DNA of 64,000 nucleotides from Timema cristinae (Eukaryota; Arthropoda; Insecta; Phasmatodea; Timematidae), in assembly GCA_039000515.1 (NCBI GenBank), contig JBCFYV010000567.1:1-64000 (forward strand), read 5' to 3'. The notes under the pieces were generated by a model that was given only the letters and a program-made list of their open reading frames with translations, was not told where the DNA came from and ran no database searches. Numbering within the stretch: the first letter of the stretch is position 1; the number at the start of each line of letters is the position of its first letter. The translations under genes and the position numbers were made by a program. Positions 1 to 11,140 of the stretch are shown here, piece after piece.

Positions 1-772
1 CATTCAGACATTATCGGAAGGGGGCTGGGGCCTCACCACTTCCGGATTTTTTAATTAAAGGGCTGAGGCCTTTTCCCCTTCCCCGCCTCTTTCTAATTAC
101 CCTTTTGCGGGGGCCGGGCGTTTTTCCCCCCCCCCCCGGGGGTTTGGCATACGGTCCAGCGGCGACAATTTGTCGGCCATCCATTTTTGGGGAAAAACCT
201 AAAATACTCGATCGTAACCCGGGGTGCCCCAAAGTTGGTACAAAACCACAAGGGCCCCTTTAATGTCCCGACAGGGGCCCTATGCACCAAGACATGACAA
301 CCTTCGCATAGAGATCGCCGAGAGAGAGGTCATCGCAGCAAGGGTGTAGGAAAGGCCAATTTTACGCCCGGCCCTCATGAACCAACCGATTTTTTCCCCA
401 AAGTAGGAAAACCTTTTATTGTCACCCCAAGGGCCCCCTTCACAAGGTATTGAAACCCGGGGGCGCACTTTTTTTCAGGAGCTCAAAGCAGTGGTACCTT
501 TTAAATAAACAGAGAAGAGCCGGGTTATAGCCAAGGCGTAACGAAAGGCCAAAGGCCCCTGCAGATAAAGGGGCGGGGGAAAAGAAAAATGTAAGATGAT
601 ATACAAAGGGGGGGAAAGTGAAAAAAAAAGGGGGGAAAAAGGAAAAAAAAAATGAGGAAAGGAAAGAAAGGGGATAGTTTGTCCGCACGAGGTACATCCT
701 ACAAAGCCCCCCTTTTAGTCGCCTCTTACGACAAGGGGGGTACTGCGGGACATTCTAAACCCCTCCCGGGGG
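1..772 (-). mobile_element. Non-LTR retrotransposon, 5' end of a copy running off the left edge
   Basis: The segment matches the 5' untranslated kilobase of copies A to D further right. It starts at the block that reads as 'gacatta...ggggctggggcctcac' and ends in the hairpin module near 690-772. The rest of the element (ORF1, ORF2, 3' end) must lie left of the window because the family is on the minus strand. A purine-rich stretch at about 565-670, polypyrimidine on the coding strand, sits just inside the 5' end, as in the other copies. No protein is encoded here; the short open frames are accidental. Confidence 0.8.
690..772 (-). other. 5'-terminal two-hairpin module of the non-LTR family (leftmost copy)
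   Basis: Two inverted repeats recur at this position in every copy with a 5' end. One is a GTCG/CGAC stem around a 7-nt loop (718-732). The other is the GC-rich tract with the ctgcggg arm near the terminus, here degraded by homopolymer error. The role is unknown. A promoter or structured 5' RNA is possible, by inference from position only. Confidence 0.6.
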
Positions 773-1089
773 GGGAAAGTCCAAGTTGAAGAAAGGCCTG
801 ACTGTCTTGGGGTTCAAGCCACAACCCCCGAGCACTGCTGCCCAAGGGGATTTCCTTGGCAACTCTTTCTCCACTGTTCCAACCCCCCCCCCCCTTCCTT
901 TTTTCTATTTAAAACCCAATTTGTCCGATATCAGGATATAATAATAACGGGGGACCCGGGGTTCACAGGATTGTATTCATCATTTAAATTTTTGAAGGGG
1001 GAAACCCTTTTCCCCAAACCAAAAGTAAAAGCTACCCTGAGTTTGGGTCGTGGGTCTCACCACCTCGACTCCGAAGAATCTTGTCTGAT
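773..1089. other. Non-coding flank, nothing recognised
   Basis: The sequence is of mixed composition with C and T homopolymers. I see no domain, repeat or RNA signature. Confidence 0.5.
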
Positions 1090-1480
1090 GTTTCAAGTAT
1101 CTACAATTTTTGTCCAATCCTTCAGACAGTTTTTTAACCAAGTGACTGTTTTTTTATTTTCCCCTTTTGACTTAATTTACTAACAGTCAACTATAATTTT
1201 TTAAAAGTCCTTCAAACTGATTATTCTGATGACTAATTTTGTTACTCCCCCTTTTGACTTTTTTAACTTATCGAGTCGCAAAATGTTGTCCAAGTCCTTC
1301 AACTTGATTTATTCTGCGTGACAAATTTTGGGGTTTACTGTTTTTTGACTTTTTTTACCAGTCGAGTCGACTATAAATTTCCAAGTCCTTCGGGATTTTT
1401 GTTTTAGTCCGAGTAAAAATTTTGGGTTTTGGGGTGTCAACCCAACTAATTTAAATTTAGTCAATAGTCTACTATATTTT
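1090..1480. repeat. Tandem repeat, about 90-bp unit, roughly 4 copies
   Basis: The phrase 'aagtccttcaa' preceded by 'actataa' recurs at about 1,101, 1,191, 1,284 and 1,371. The phrase 'ttttgact' recurs at 1,165, 1,252 and 1,343. Spacing is 87 to 93 bp. The units are diverged and noisy. A related but poorer match continues to about 1,620. It looks like satellite or minisatellite DNA; the short open frames inside it have no coding character. Confidence 0.6.
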
Positions 1481-2427
1481 TCCCATTTCAACATAGCTTA
1501 ATAGGGGAGTTGGGGCCCCCTTTAAGCTTCCTTGTCTCCGAAATTTTCATTTTCCCCGTTTAATCCTTTTGACTTAAAAATTCCTATACGCCACGGACGT
1601 CAACTCACTTTTCAAATTTTGTATGCTACAAGCAGGGGGTCAACGCCTTATTTGAGGACCTATTATTCATATTCAGTTTTTTTTTTGGTCCTTTTCTTTT
1701 TTTGCGTTACTTTTTGGGGGGGTGAAAAATGCGGAACATTGCTATTTTGTATGGGGGCCCGCAAAAAATATGTTTTCTTTTTTCCCTTGTTGGCATTTTT
1801 TGGGGCCCTAGTATTTAATGTTGGCGGACTAATTTAATTTATACCCCGGGGAGTGAAAGGGGATAATGTACACAATTAAGATCTGGAAGTACCCACTGGG
1901 AAAACCGGGGCCTAGTACAACTTTGTGTTGACACCATAATAAAAGCCATCTCTAAAATAATTGAATGAGGTTCTCTTTTAAAAATTTATTATTAGGGGGT
2001 CTTTCATAACTCAAGAAGCTACTAGCTTTTTTACAAACGGACAGCAAAATAATTATTGTATAAAAATTTTATTACCATCAACTTACCGTGTCTTTTTTTT
2101 GGGGAAACTCACTACAAGAAGGTTCCATTTTCCCAGGAACACAGGTAAAAAACTTTCCTAGTCTTTTAGATTGACTTGGGGCCCCTTTCTTATTTTCTTT
2201 TTTGAAGACCCCGTTGGCCCTTTTTTGAATCTTTAAAAAGACCATCACCTCAGAATAAATTTTCCCACCATGTGTTTTTCATTCGGACCACCCAGACCCC
2301 AGGAACAGGCGCGTTTGGGTGACCTTACAAGTACAGGGAAAACAGAGTCCCGTGTTAGGGGCCGGGGTAAAAAAGAAAAATCTTTTGGGTACCTCCGAGG
2401 GGCCCGGGAGGGTCCCGAAGGGCCTTC
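1481..2427. other. AT-rich non-coding stretch
   Basis: The 101-residue open frame at 1,532-1,837 is mostly homopolymer-coded Phe and Leu and matches nothing I know. I see no other structure. Confidence 0.5.
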
Positions 2428-3510
2428 TTAGAGTAAAGGTGGGGAAATGTTTTTAAAAACTTTTTTTGTTCTTTGGAAGAGGGGGGGCAAAGGAGAATAA
2501 ACCATGATTCGCCATAAGGAACGCCCCCCCCCAACGACCCTCCCAGAATCTACGAGGAACGGGGGATCCCCTTCATCACCGAAGAGGATCTTTGACTTAG
2601 CTGGGGGGGGACCCCGACAAAACAAACTGGCTGCAGAGCAAGAGAAACATGAACCATACCCAAAACCCCCCATCCCGGGGAAAAAACCCCAAAACCTAAC
2701 AGCACCGCTGGAGTCACCACCAATTTGGAACACATCCCCGAGGAGGACTTCCAATGTGATGACTACATGCCTTGGTAAACGACGCATTCACCGCCATGCT
2801 CGGCTTCTCTTGGAAAAATTCCCCCGGCCAAAAACCCCATCAAAGACCGGGGGTGACATCGGGGACACGGGGAGGACACCCCATCACCAACAGCCCCGCT
2901 ACACAAGGGGCCCCGAGACTCAGGGGACCTGACAGACCCCGGCGAGCCCGGGGGAAGACTGTTCTCCGTTCCCCTCTCAAAGGACCCAGGGGCCATGGGG
3001 TGGGAACCGAACCCCCCCCAAAGCCACACCACTGGAAAACTGCTGGGAACACTTTGCGGTCACCCCTCGACCATCTACACCGCGACAGGACCCTCTTCAA
3101 AACCTGAATTGGGAAGCCAGGCCTCCACCGTGGGTTTGGGGTTCCAGTTAAACTGTAGGTCCCCTTTTTTACCAAATCACCCACCATTACCATTAGCGTA
3201 AAAGCGTAAAAACCCCAACGGTATAAGACGGATCTAAAAATAATAATAAAAAAAAAGAACCTGAAAAGGGGGGTCGTTGCCACGACCCTTCGAGGCCCCC
3301 CCCAAATTTTTAAAGGACAAGGACATCAAAAAACAGGACGACATCAAGAAGATGGACGAACAGTGGCTCCTACTTTACGGGGTGCACAACCCTTTACCCT
3401 GTTCTGTTCCCCCAAAAGGAAGGGGGGGAAAAAGCTGGGACACACGACGACAATGTACGTGCGGCAACTGCGTCGTGACGTCTTTTGTAAATCATTATTT
3501 TTAAATGGAG
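2428..3510. other. GC-rich island with overlapping open frames on both strands, identity unknown
   Basis: Base composition changes sharply from the AT-rich flanks. Frames of 142 aa (2,504-2,932, plus), 147 aa (2,840-3,283, minus) and 75 aa (3,277-3,504, plus) overlap. The plus-strand frames are rich in Pro, Arg and Lys, with a charged stretch (KDKDIKKQDDIKK) near 3,315-3,355. No catalytic or binding motif is visible. A gag-like or untranslated part of another retroelement is possible, but I cannot support a family. If coding, the plus strand looks more protein-like in its last 230 bases. Confidence 0.3.
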
Positions 3511-5860
3511 CCTAAAACATCAACGCGCGCATCTCTTCCCCAAAATTAACAAAAGTACTTTTATACCAACGCTTTACGCTACACCGCACGTCAAACGCGG
3601 GGATGTTAACGCGTTGAAGCAAAACACTTGAAACATGGGAACCACTTTTCGTTAAATTAACTACTTTTAAAAACCCTTTTAAGTAGTGAATTTTTTTAAG
3701 GGTAACTTGAGATTTAAAAAAATAATGAATAGAGAAAAAGAATTCAAAAATACGCAAATGAAGATCAAAAGGCAAAAATAAAAAGCTTCAGCATGGTTGA
3801 AGGTGTTCATCTTTATTTGGAGTTTTTTTGACAAAGTCACAACAAGCAAAAATTAAATGTACATTATAATTTAATATAGCAAAAAGTTTGATTTTTAAAA
3901 TTCTTTGCTGTATTTTTAATTATCATTTTTTATTTAATTATATTTTAAATATTTGTACTGCCATGGTATTCCACATAAATACTGCTTCAATAGTTATTTA
4001 AAACTTCACGGTAACGATTGTTATTGGGTTACATTTGTTTGCCATTGTCCTATCAGCCCCAAATCCAAAAAAGGTAAAAGTACCCCAAAAATTTACCCAT
4101 CACGTTCGCAACAAAGTTGTGGAGAACGAAAACATTTAACAATTCAACACAAAACAACGTGTACAAAAAAGGGCCATGAAATATTCCCATGTTTTGGGGG
4201 TAGTATGCCAAATGACATTTAGTAAAGTCTAGCCCTTCTATCTATAGTTGGAACTTTCTTTGTTGGAAGGGGGGACCGGAGACGGTCTAAGAAAAAGTCT
4301 GACAATCAAATGCTTCGTACAAAAAAGCAAAAGGTCATATAGATATTTCTATACCGGGGACTCGTGTCGGTGCAGGAAATGAGTTTTTTGATCGATTTTT
4401 TCCCAAAAAAGATAATTCCGAATATAGGGGAGTTTTTTCCCCCCACCAAATGATATCACGTCTACATAAGTAAAAAATAATTGGAATCGCAACACCAACA
4501 ATATCACAGAAAAAGAATTTTTATAGTTATTATAGGACCCACTTCTTGCAGGCTTAAAACTCTTATGTGGGGTCCATCGACTGCCCTAAGCATTGGGGAA
4601 AAATTTCTCAAACTTGAAACCCCCCTGCACTTTTTCCCCTTTTTTCATTTGGGTGTAGGTATACATTTCTCTTTCATTACTTTCCCAAAAATGTCTGCAC
4701 ATAGTCCGAACTATTTTACTTGCAGTAATCCACCCAAATTTTGTAACTGTATGTATCTTTAAAAATGCATCCACTGGGAAGATATCTGAAACAAAAATTA
4801 TTGTTGGGATTGCAAGATGCATGTCAAAGTGGAAACAATAGACATAACTATGTATGAATCCAAAAAACAATCACATACTACAAGTCAGGTACCGGGGCCA
4901 AGAAAATGAAAAACATGTATACGGGGGCAATTATCATTTCTGAAAAAAAACATGGATCTACGGGGTACAACTAGTAGTATTGAAAATGAAAATTAAAATC
5001 TAGACAAGACGAAGCAGCTAATGAACAACCCAATAACACGGAACCAACAGTATTGATTTAAGCCTTCAACAGCCACTCCATCCACTCAAATAGTCACTCC
5101 AAAAAAACGTAAACCAAGTGACAAAAAGATAAATTGCTAGAATGTATGCAATCCCACAAACCAAAAAAACACACCAAAGAAGATGAAGACTTGCCTTTTT
5201 TTTCTCGATTCTTTTATACATCAGGGGCCTTGATCCTGACCAAAAATTTACCTTTAGCATTCAAAAAAATGCATTTTTTCAGAATTTAAAAAAATGTAAA
5301 ACCAGAGAAGCAAGCTTACCTCAAAGCGAATGAATACGACTTATTCCCCAGATCTATCATCACTTCACGAGTTCATATTTTTTGTCATTTTTTTGCCACA
5401 AAATAGTCCTTTTAAACTATTGACCCAAGGCTTATTTTTAATTTCCAATAGTATTTTTCCCCCTTTTGTCATTATTTTGTTTAATAAAGTACTTACCCTT
5501 TAATGTTATTACCACATCTCTTCAGGTGATATTGAAATCATATTTATATCTTGATGTCTTATGTGATCTTTTAAACAAATAAAAATTCATCAAATAGCTT
5601 AGAGACATTCTGAGATTTTAAATTTTTTTTCAGATCCTTTAAGATCTATATTAAGTATAATACGGGCCCTAAAGAAAAACTTCACTTTTATAGATGAACC
5701 CAAAACCACCCCTTTTGCGTTTTTTTTTAAATATTTATCTACCATAAAACAAATGTAAATTTCCCGGGGGTCCATCTTTTCTTTACAACTTTCAAATGCT
5801 GAGCTCGGTTTTGTCCAAACAACGCGCGTTAAATATACGCAAGTTACAAACGGCGTACAC
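3511..5860. other. AT-rich stretch, no gene recognised
   Basis: Several open frames under 100 codons occur by chance. None shows a motif, a repeat or a composition different from its neighbours. Confidence 0.5.
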
Positions 5861-6800
5861 AATACATCGTGTTCCCGGCCCCCAAAGGGGCATTCACATT
5901 TCTCCCCCCGGACCGATACACAATACTCCGAGTTACCTCCGTCCCCGGGGGGCCTCCAACGACCCGGGGCCCCACTTCACCCCTTTATCCCACCTGCCAC
6001 TGACCCCAGAATTCCGGAATTCGCTGAAAATTTTAATACAAGGGAGTCAAATATGCTTACATACTCCCAATGGGGGCCCCCCCCTTTTTGGCCCCCCTTT
6101 AACTCCACGACAATGGAAAGGCATTAAGCTATTCAAGATTAGCTGCCGGGGTTCCGGATCGTCTCCGGACGACCTGCTGTTCCACGCCGAACTACCGACA
6201 TACTTCTCGCCGTACCATGATCTAGGGGAGATGGGCCCTTAACTAACCGGGAAAAAAAACCCCTTTTTACTCCCAATCAAGACATCGAGTCCCGGGGGTT
6301 TCCCATGCACACACCTCAAAGACCAACAATAACAACAGCACCTCAAGAAAACGAACAGTCTACACCATTCCCCCAACTCTTGAAAGGGCAAACAAGAGCG
6401 CAGGAACATCAGGGGGCTGGGCTATAACTTACGTTGGCCACCACGCCACCTCACAGATATTCCCGGCTCGGGGACCGGGAAACGGGCCCCCTAAAAAATG
6501 AACCTGGCAGTGTGCATTGGGGGGTTCCAGCGCAAGGGGGGGGGTAACGGAATTTCCGATGCCACACCAAACACCACTCCGCTACCCCAGATCCTCCATC
6601 CTACGGGGGGGGCTTCATCAGCGCGGCTCAAGATCAACATCAACTTACGGTACAGCTCAAAGTCAATGCCCCATGACTAATGCCATACCCCAAAATTTCC
6701 CCCTGTTGTATTTTATGCACTTACCACTACTGACCTCCAGGGGTTCTTCACCAAAAATCCAGACTATTAAATCTCGACACGTTTTCCACAAAAACTCCTC
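5861..6800. other. GC-richer island with Pro-rich plus-strand frames, identity unknown
   Basis: The plus strand has a 148-codon frame (5,796-6,242) and overlapping 60- and 97-codon frames (6,498-6,810), all rich in Pro, Ser, Thr and Arg. The composition resembles the 2.4-3.5 kb island, so both may be parts of one unknown repeat. I found no homologous block by eye and no enzyme motif. Confidence 0.25.
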
Positions 6801-6837
6801 TCTAATTTAATTCGTTTTTTTCATATAAAAAGGGAAA

Positions 6838-6861
6838 TTTTTTTTTTTTTTTTTTTTTTTT
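6838..6861. repeat. Poly(T) run, 24 nt
   Basis: An uninterrupted T run. Read on the minus strand it could be the poly(A) tail of an unrecognised retroposon, but no such body is seen next to it. Confidence 0.7.
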
Positions 6862-6961
6862 CAAAGATTTTTACCCCTAACATGTGGCACATTCGGCCGC
6901 GAAAAACAATCTCCTGGATATCTGTATTTTTTTTAAGGATGTGAGGAGTGCCATCACGCGA

Positions 6962-6968
<7 letters not shown>

Positions 6969-7031
<63 letters not shown>
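6969..7031. repeat. Poly(T) run, 63 nt
   Basis: A very long mononucleotide tract. The Lys-rich minus-strand open frame over it (6,821-7,066) is an artefact of the tract. Its length is unreliable given the homopolymer noise here. Confidence 0.75.
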
Positions 7032-7036
<5 letters not shown>

Positions 7037-7259
7037 TATAAAAAAAAAATTACGCCCCGTGCTCACTCTTTAAAGAATAGATTGAACCATTTTTATTCTC
7101 GAAAAAATTAACAATCTTGGGGCCCCATCAATGTTTTTTGGGAAGGGCCCCTTTTTTTTTTAGTATATTCCCTATCGGGGTTGGCTATCAAAAGTTTTTG
7201 TGCATGAAGTAAATTGATCAAACTGCGTGATTTGTTTTTGTGGGTGTTAATTCGGTAAT

Positions 7260-7925
7260 GATGATGTGATATACTTGCACGAGATCAAAAATTAGATTGG
7301 GTGGCTTAATACTTTGTGGTGACGATTAATAGGGGGGCGGGGATACTTGTGTGGGGATGATTAGATGAGGGGGGCGGACATACTTGTGTGGTCAGAGTTA
7401 GATTGGGTGGCTGACAACGGTGGTCATGATTTTATTGGGTGGCGGCATACTTGTGTGGCATGAGTTAGATTGGTGGCGTGACATACTTGTGTGGCATAGT
7501 TAGATGTGGGTGGCGTGCATACTTGTTTGGCATGATTAGTGGGGGGTGGCGTACATACTTTGTTGGGCAAGATTGATGTGGGGGGCATGACATACTTTTT
7601 GCCATGATTTTGATTGGGGCTGAAAAATTTTTTTTCATATTAGAGGGGGGCTGACATATTGGGGCAGATTAGAGTGGGGGGCATACATACTTTTTGGGGC
7701 ATGATTTTGATGTGGGGGCATACATACTTTTTGGTCATGAGTTAGTTGGGGGGGCGGACATACTTTGTGGTCATGAGTTAGATGTGGGTGGCATGACATA
7801 CTTTTTTGGGCATGATTAATGTGGGGGGCGTGACATACTTTTTTGTCATGAGTTAATTTGGGGGGGGGGCGTGACAACTTGTGTGGCTGATTAGTTTGGG
7901 GGGGCGTCAAGTATTGCACGAGTCG
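7260..7925. repeat. Minisatellite, about 38-bp unit, roughly 17 units
   Basis: The unit contains 'gacatacttgtgtggtca', then 'tgagttagat' and 'tgggtggcg', and repeats every 36 to 40 bp. In the minus strand it yields a repeated peptide of about 12 to 13 residues (Leu/Asn-x-His-Asp/Ala-x-Lys-Val-Cys type) over 7,635-7,976. This follows from a unit length near a multiple of three and is not evidence of a protein. Units vary mainly in G and T run length. Confidence 0.8.
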
Positions 7926-10134
7926 TTGAGTTTTTGATCTAATCAAGTGGTCATAAGCTAGTCGTGAGTATTTCAAAAAACTGCATGAAGGGGGTCGTAA
8001 GATAAGCTTTAGGGGGTTTGGGTCACATACAAATTATAGTTGCGAGCTGCTTTTGAGTGATCGTGTGATTATAAGTTTTGGGGGGAATGGGGTGAAATGC
8101 AAATTTAGGGGTTTTTTTTTTTATTGTATCAAAAATTAGCAAACATACTTTGTGACAGAACTACCCCTTTCCCGATAATTTTAAGATTTAATGTAAATTT
8201 TAAAAAAAAAATGTTAGGTTAAATAGGATAATACTATATGAGTAGGGGCCACACATAAGGGCAAAATAATATTGTAAACATGTTTTGGAAAAAAAGGGGG
8301 GGGAAAGAAAGCTATATCACCCCCGATTTCAATAAACACATCAATAATTAACGTAAGTCAAGTAGCACGGAGCTGTAGTATTTAAAAAACCCCCTATTTC
8401 TTCATATCGTTGCCAATTCACCACAAAGAATACCAACAACCAGGTAGTTGGGTGAGGTTTAACCATTTACTCACCCCCAACCCGCACCCCCTGCTCTCGT
8501 TTTTCCACCCCTTATATTAAAAACTAGGGCATTGACGACCCCACCCCCCGCTTTTGGGGATGCTATCCAACTATTTGAATGTTTCCCCATCGCACCAGGC
8601 AAACTTTTAAAATTTTAACACACATGGCTCATCGAGGGGTTTTAAAAATTTTTTTTATTTAAAAAAAAAATGGCGTTGCGGAAATAAGGAAAAAAGGTGC
8701 TATACTGTACTCACCAATCTTGAAATGGGGGGTACATTTCATAACGGCTTTTAAACGCAGAACTGCTGGCGAGTGAACATGGGCGTCACCGAAGCTAAAA
8801 TAATAGAACGTGTTTTATTATGGGGGCCCTGATTATCGACGGACTAAAAACAACTAAAAAAAGAGAAAAATTTTGTGTTTTAATGATGACCTTTTTTAAA
8901 CACACACACACACACATACATAACATATATTATGCCAAGCGGCTGAAATAAATAAAACTGTTTAATGAGGTCAATTAACATATCACATCCCCGCAAAAAA
9001 AGGACACGATCGAAATTTTTCAATTCCGTATTATGTTTGGGATTGTTTCTAATCATATCCTTCAATCGGAAAGGTGCCACAATTTAAATTTAAATATTTC
9101 CCCGTGATCCGCTAGTGTAAACTATGGCCAACCCCCCAAAAAAGCTCTATCATGAACCAAAACGTGTCATATTTCAGTTGTGACCCAAGGCCAATGAGTG
9201 ACTGATTTCTTAAAAAACTACAAATCTTTGTTATGTCTTTTTCGTGTAATATTTGTGTCGTTTTAGAACTCCAAGTATAGAAAATCGCATATTTAAGTTT
9301 ATGACAGTGTTTTCTGTATTAGTGCGTAAATAAAAAACATTTTTTTTTCATCATTTTTTTCACAATATTGTACTTGTTTTTTTTACATTTTGAGTTTGAC
9401 ATTTTCCCCTTTTTATTTTATATAAATGTGTGAAGAGCATTTTTTACTTAATATCCAAGCAAAATAAATTTTAATTTAAAATTTAAAGATCGGTTTTTTT
9501 CAATTTCAATAAAAAAAAAATACTTTTCTAGAAATGTTTCAATTAAATTTTTTTTATTTTCATAAAAAACCAAAACTAAAACATACATTTTTTTTTAAAT
9601 TGAACACATTTTAAAAAAAATTAAAAAAAAGATCGAATTAATTGGATTATAAATAAAATTGTAATGTTTTTTTAAAAAGCCAATATTTTTAAAACAACCT
9701 AAAAAATATGGGGGTATTTCTGCTTGAATAATGATATTTTTTAAAATTAAAAGGTTAATCAATTTTGGACCTTTTTAGAAAATTATTATTTTTTTTTTTT
9801 TGTATTTGGGGGGGTCTTACACAAAAAGAACATTAAACCTTAAAAAAAATTTGATACATAGTAAAACTCCATGAGAGGTAAAATTTCACCTTTTTTTCAA
9901 AAAAGTAAAACACAATATACAATACGAATAAAAAAGAATGGCTCAATATGCAGAATACCCTTTGAAAACCCCCCTAAAAACTCAAATGGGGGCGTATACT
10001 AATAGTGAAACACCTGCTTTTTTAAAAAAACCCATGTATCATCGCTCAAATAAAAGGACAAAAAATATTTTAAGTCCCCTAGGCCTACGACACATGAGTC
10101 ATTAAGGCCTTGAACCTTAAAAAAAAAATAAAAA
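7926..10134. other. AT-rich stretch with a short CA microsatellite
   Basis: A (CA)n tract of about 17 bases lies at 8,900-8,916. Otherwise I see long A and T runs and no gene or domain. Confidence 0.5.
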
Positions 10135-11140
10135 AAAGGGCCCTCGCGACACCCGTCCCTAGGGGGCCCCGCTTGTTCTAACAGGGGTCGAGACCCACTG
10201 CTCGTGCAGGTCTAAACTCCACGCCGAACATAACCCTTAGGTCAAAAAAAAGACACCCCAGACCCACCTCGGAAACAGATGGACCGCACCCTTGGCCCCG
10301 GGGCCCCCATTCTTTTAAAAAAACCAACATGATCGGGGTCCTGCATTTTTGTTTCCCAGTGTTTAATAAATCATTCTTAAAAGGTTTTTTGACATCTGCC
10401 CGAGGGATTCCAAGTAGAGAGGGACAATCCAAAAAGCACCCCCTGGAGTCCGTGCAGATGGAACAGAACTTAAATTTGGGGTAAAAAAAAACACAAAGTT
10501 TTTAAAAAGGCGATATTCTGCCGTAAAAAACCAAACCCAAATTTTTAAAAAATTTCCTTCCACAACAATGGCGCCTCCCCAAAAAGGCCCACACTTTTTT
10601 AAACATTGTGTAGAACCTAAAGCGAGTGGAGAGGAACTCGGAAAGGTCCTCTCGTATAAGCTTGTAGTGGTCCTTTGGGGGAAATTGCAAGACAAAAAAG
10701 GGATTTTTAAGGCGTGTCTTCCCCGGAGGTACTTGACCCGGGGGAAAGGGGGGAGCCTTTGGAAGGCTATTCCACAGGTCAAAAAAACCATAGCATCCGA
10801 TCCCACCCCCTTGCACTACCCATTTGGTTTTTACAAACACAATTGGGGTGGGGAACAACTTCTTTTTCATGCAATGCTTTTTTGACACGTAAATAGCAAA
10901 AATAGACGCCGGTATAAAGAGGGGGCTCACCGGCTCACAAGATGAATAGACTGGGGTCGTACAAAAAGGACCAAAAAACCCGTCAATGCCACATGGTGGA
11001 CACTACAGCATATTTAAGCCCCGGGGGTACTGAGGGGCCTATACAAAATGCCGAATCTAGTTTAGATCTGACCAAGGGGGCCCATACGGCGCATCAAAAG
11101 GGTTCCCATCAGCACTTTTCCCCTTCACATTAATCCAACA
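10135..11140 (-). pseudogene. Internal fragment of the non-LTR family: RNase H and ORF2 C-terminal region
   Basis: The segment is collinear with copy E 53,475-54,545. It begins at the block near 'gggccctcgcgac', passes the conserved 'actccacgccgaacataac' block and ends near the 'cccatcagcac' block. It therefore holds the RNase H domain and the linker between RT and RNase H, but no 3' untranslated region, tail, RT or ORF1. Both ends are missing, so simple 5' truncation does not explain it; deletion, rearrangement or misassembly is needed. The minus-strand frames (10,178-10,432, 10,363-10,806, 10,502-10,930) are shifted pieces of the same domain. Confidence 0.8.

Noticed and set aside
6821..7066. 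Open frame coding a long Lys run on the minus strand
   Set aside because: It is a direct product of the poly(T) tract.
7260..7925. CRISPR-like array
   Set aside because: Units are contiguous variants of one sequence with no unique spacers, and the genome is eukaryotic.
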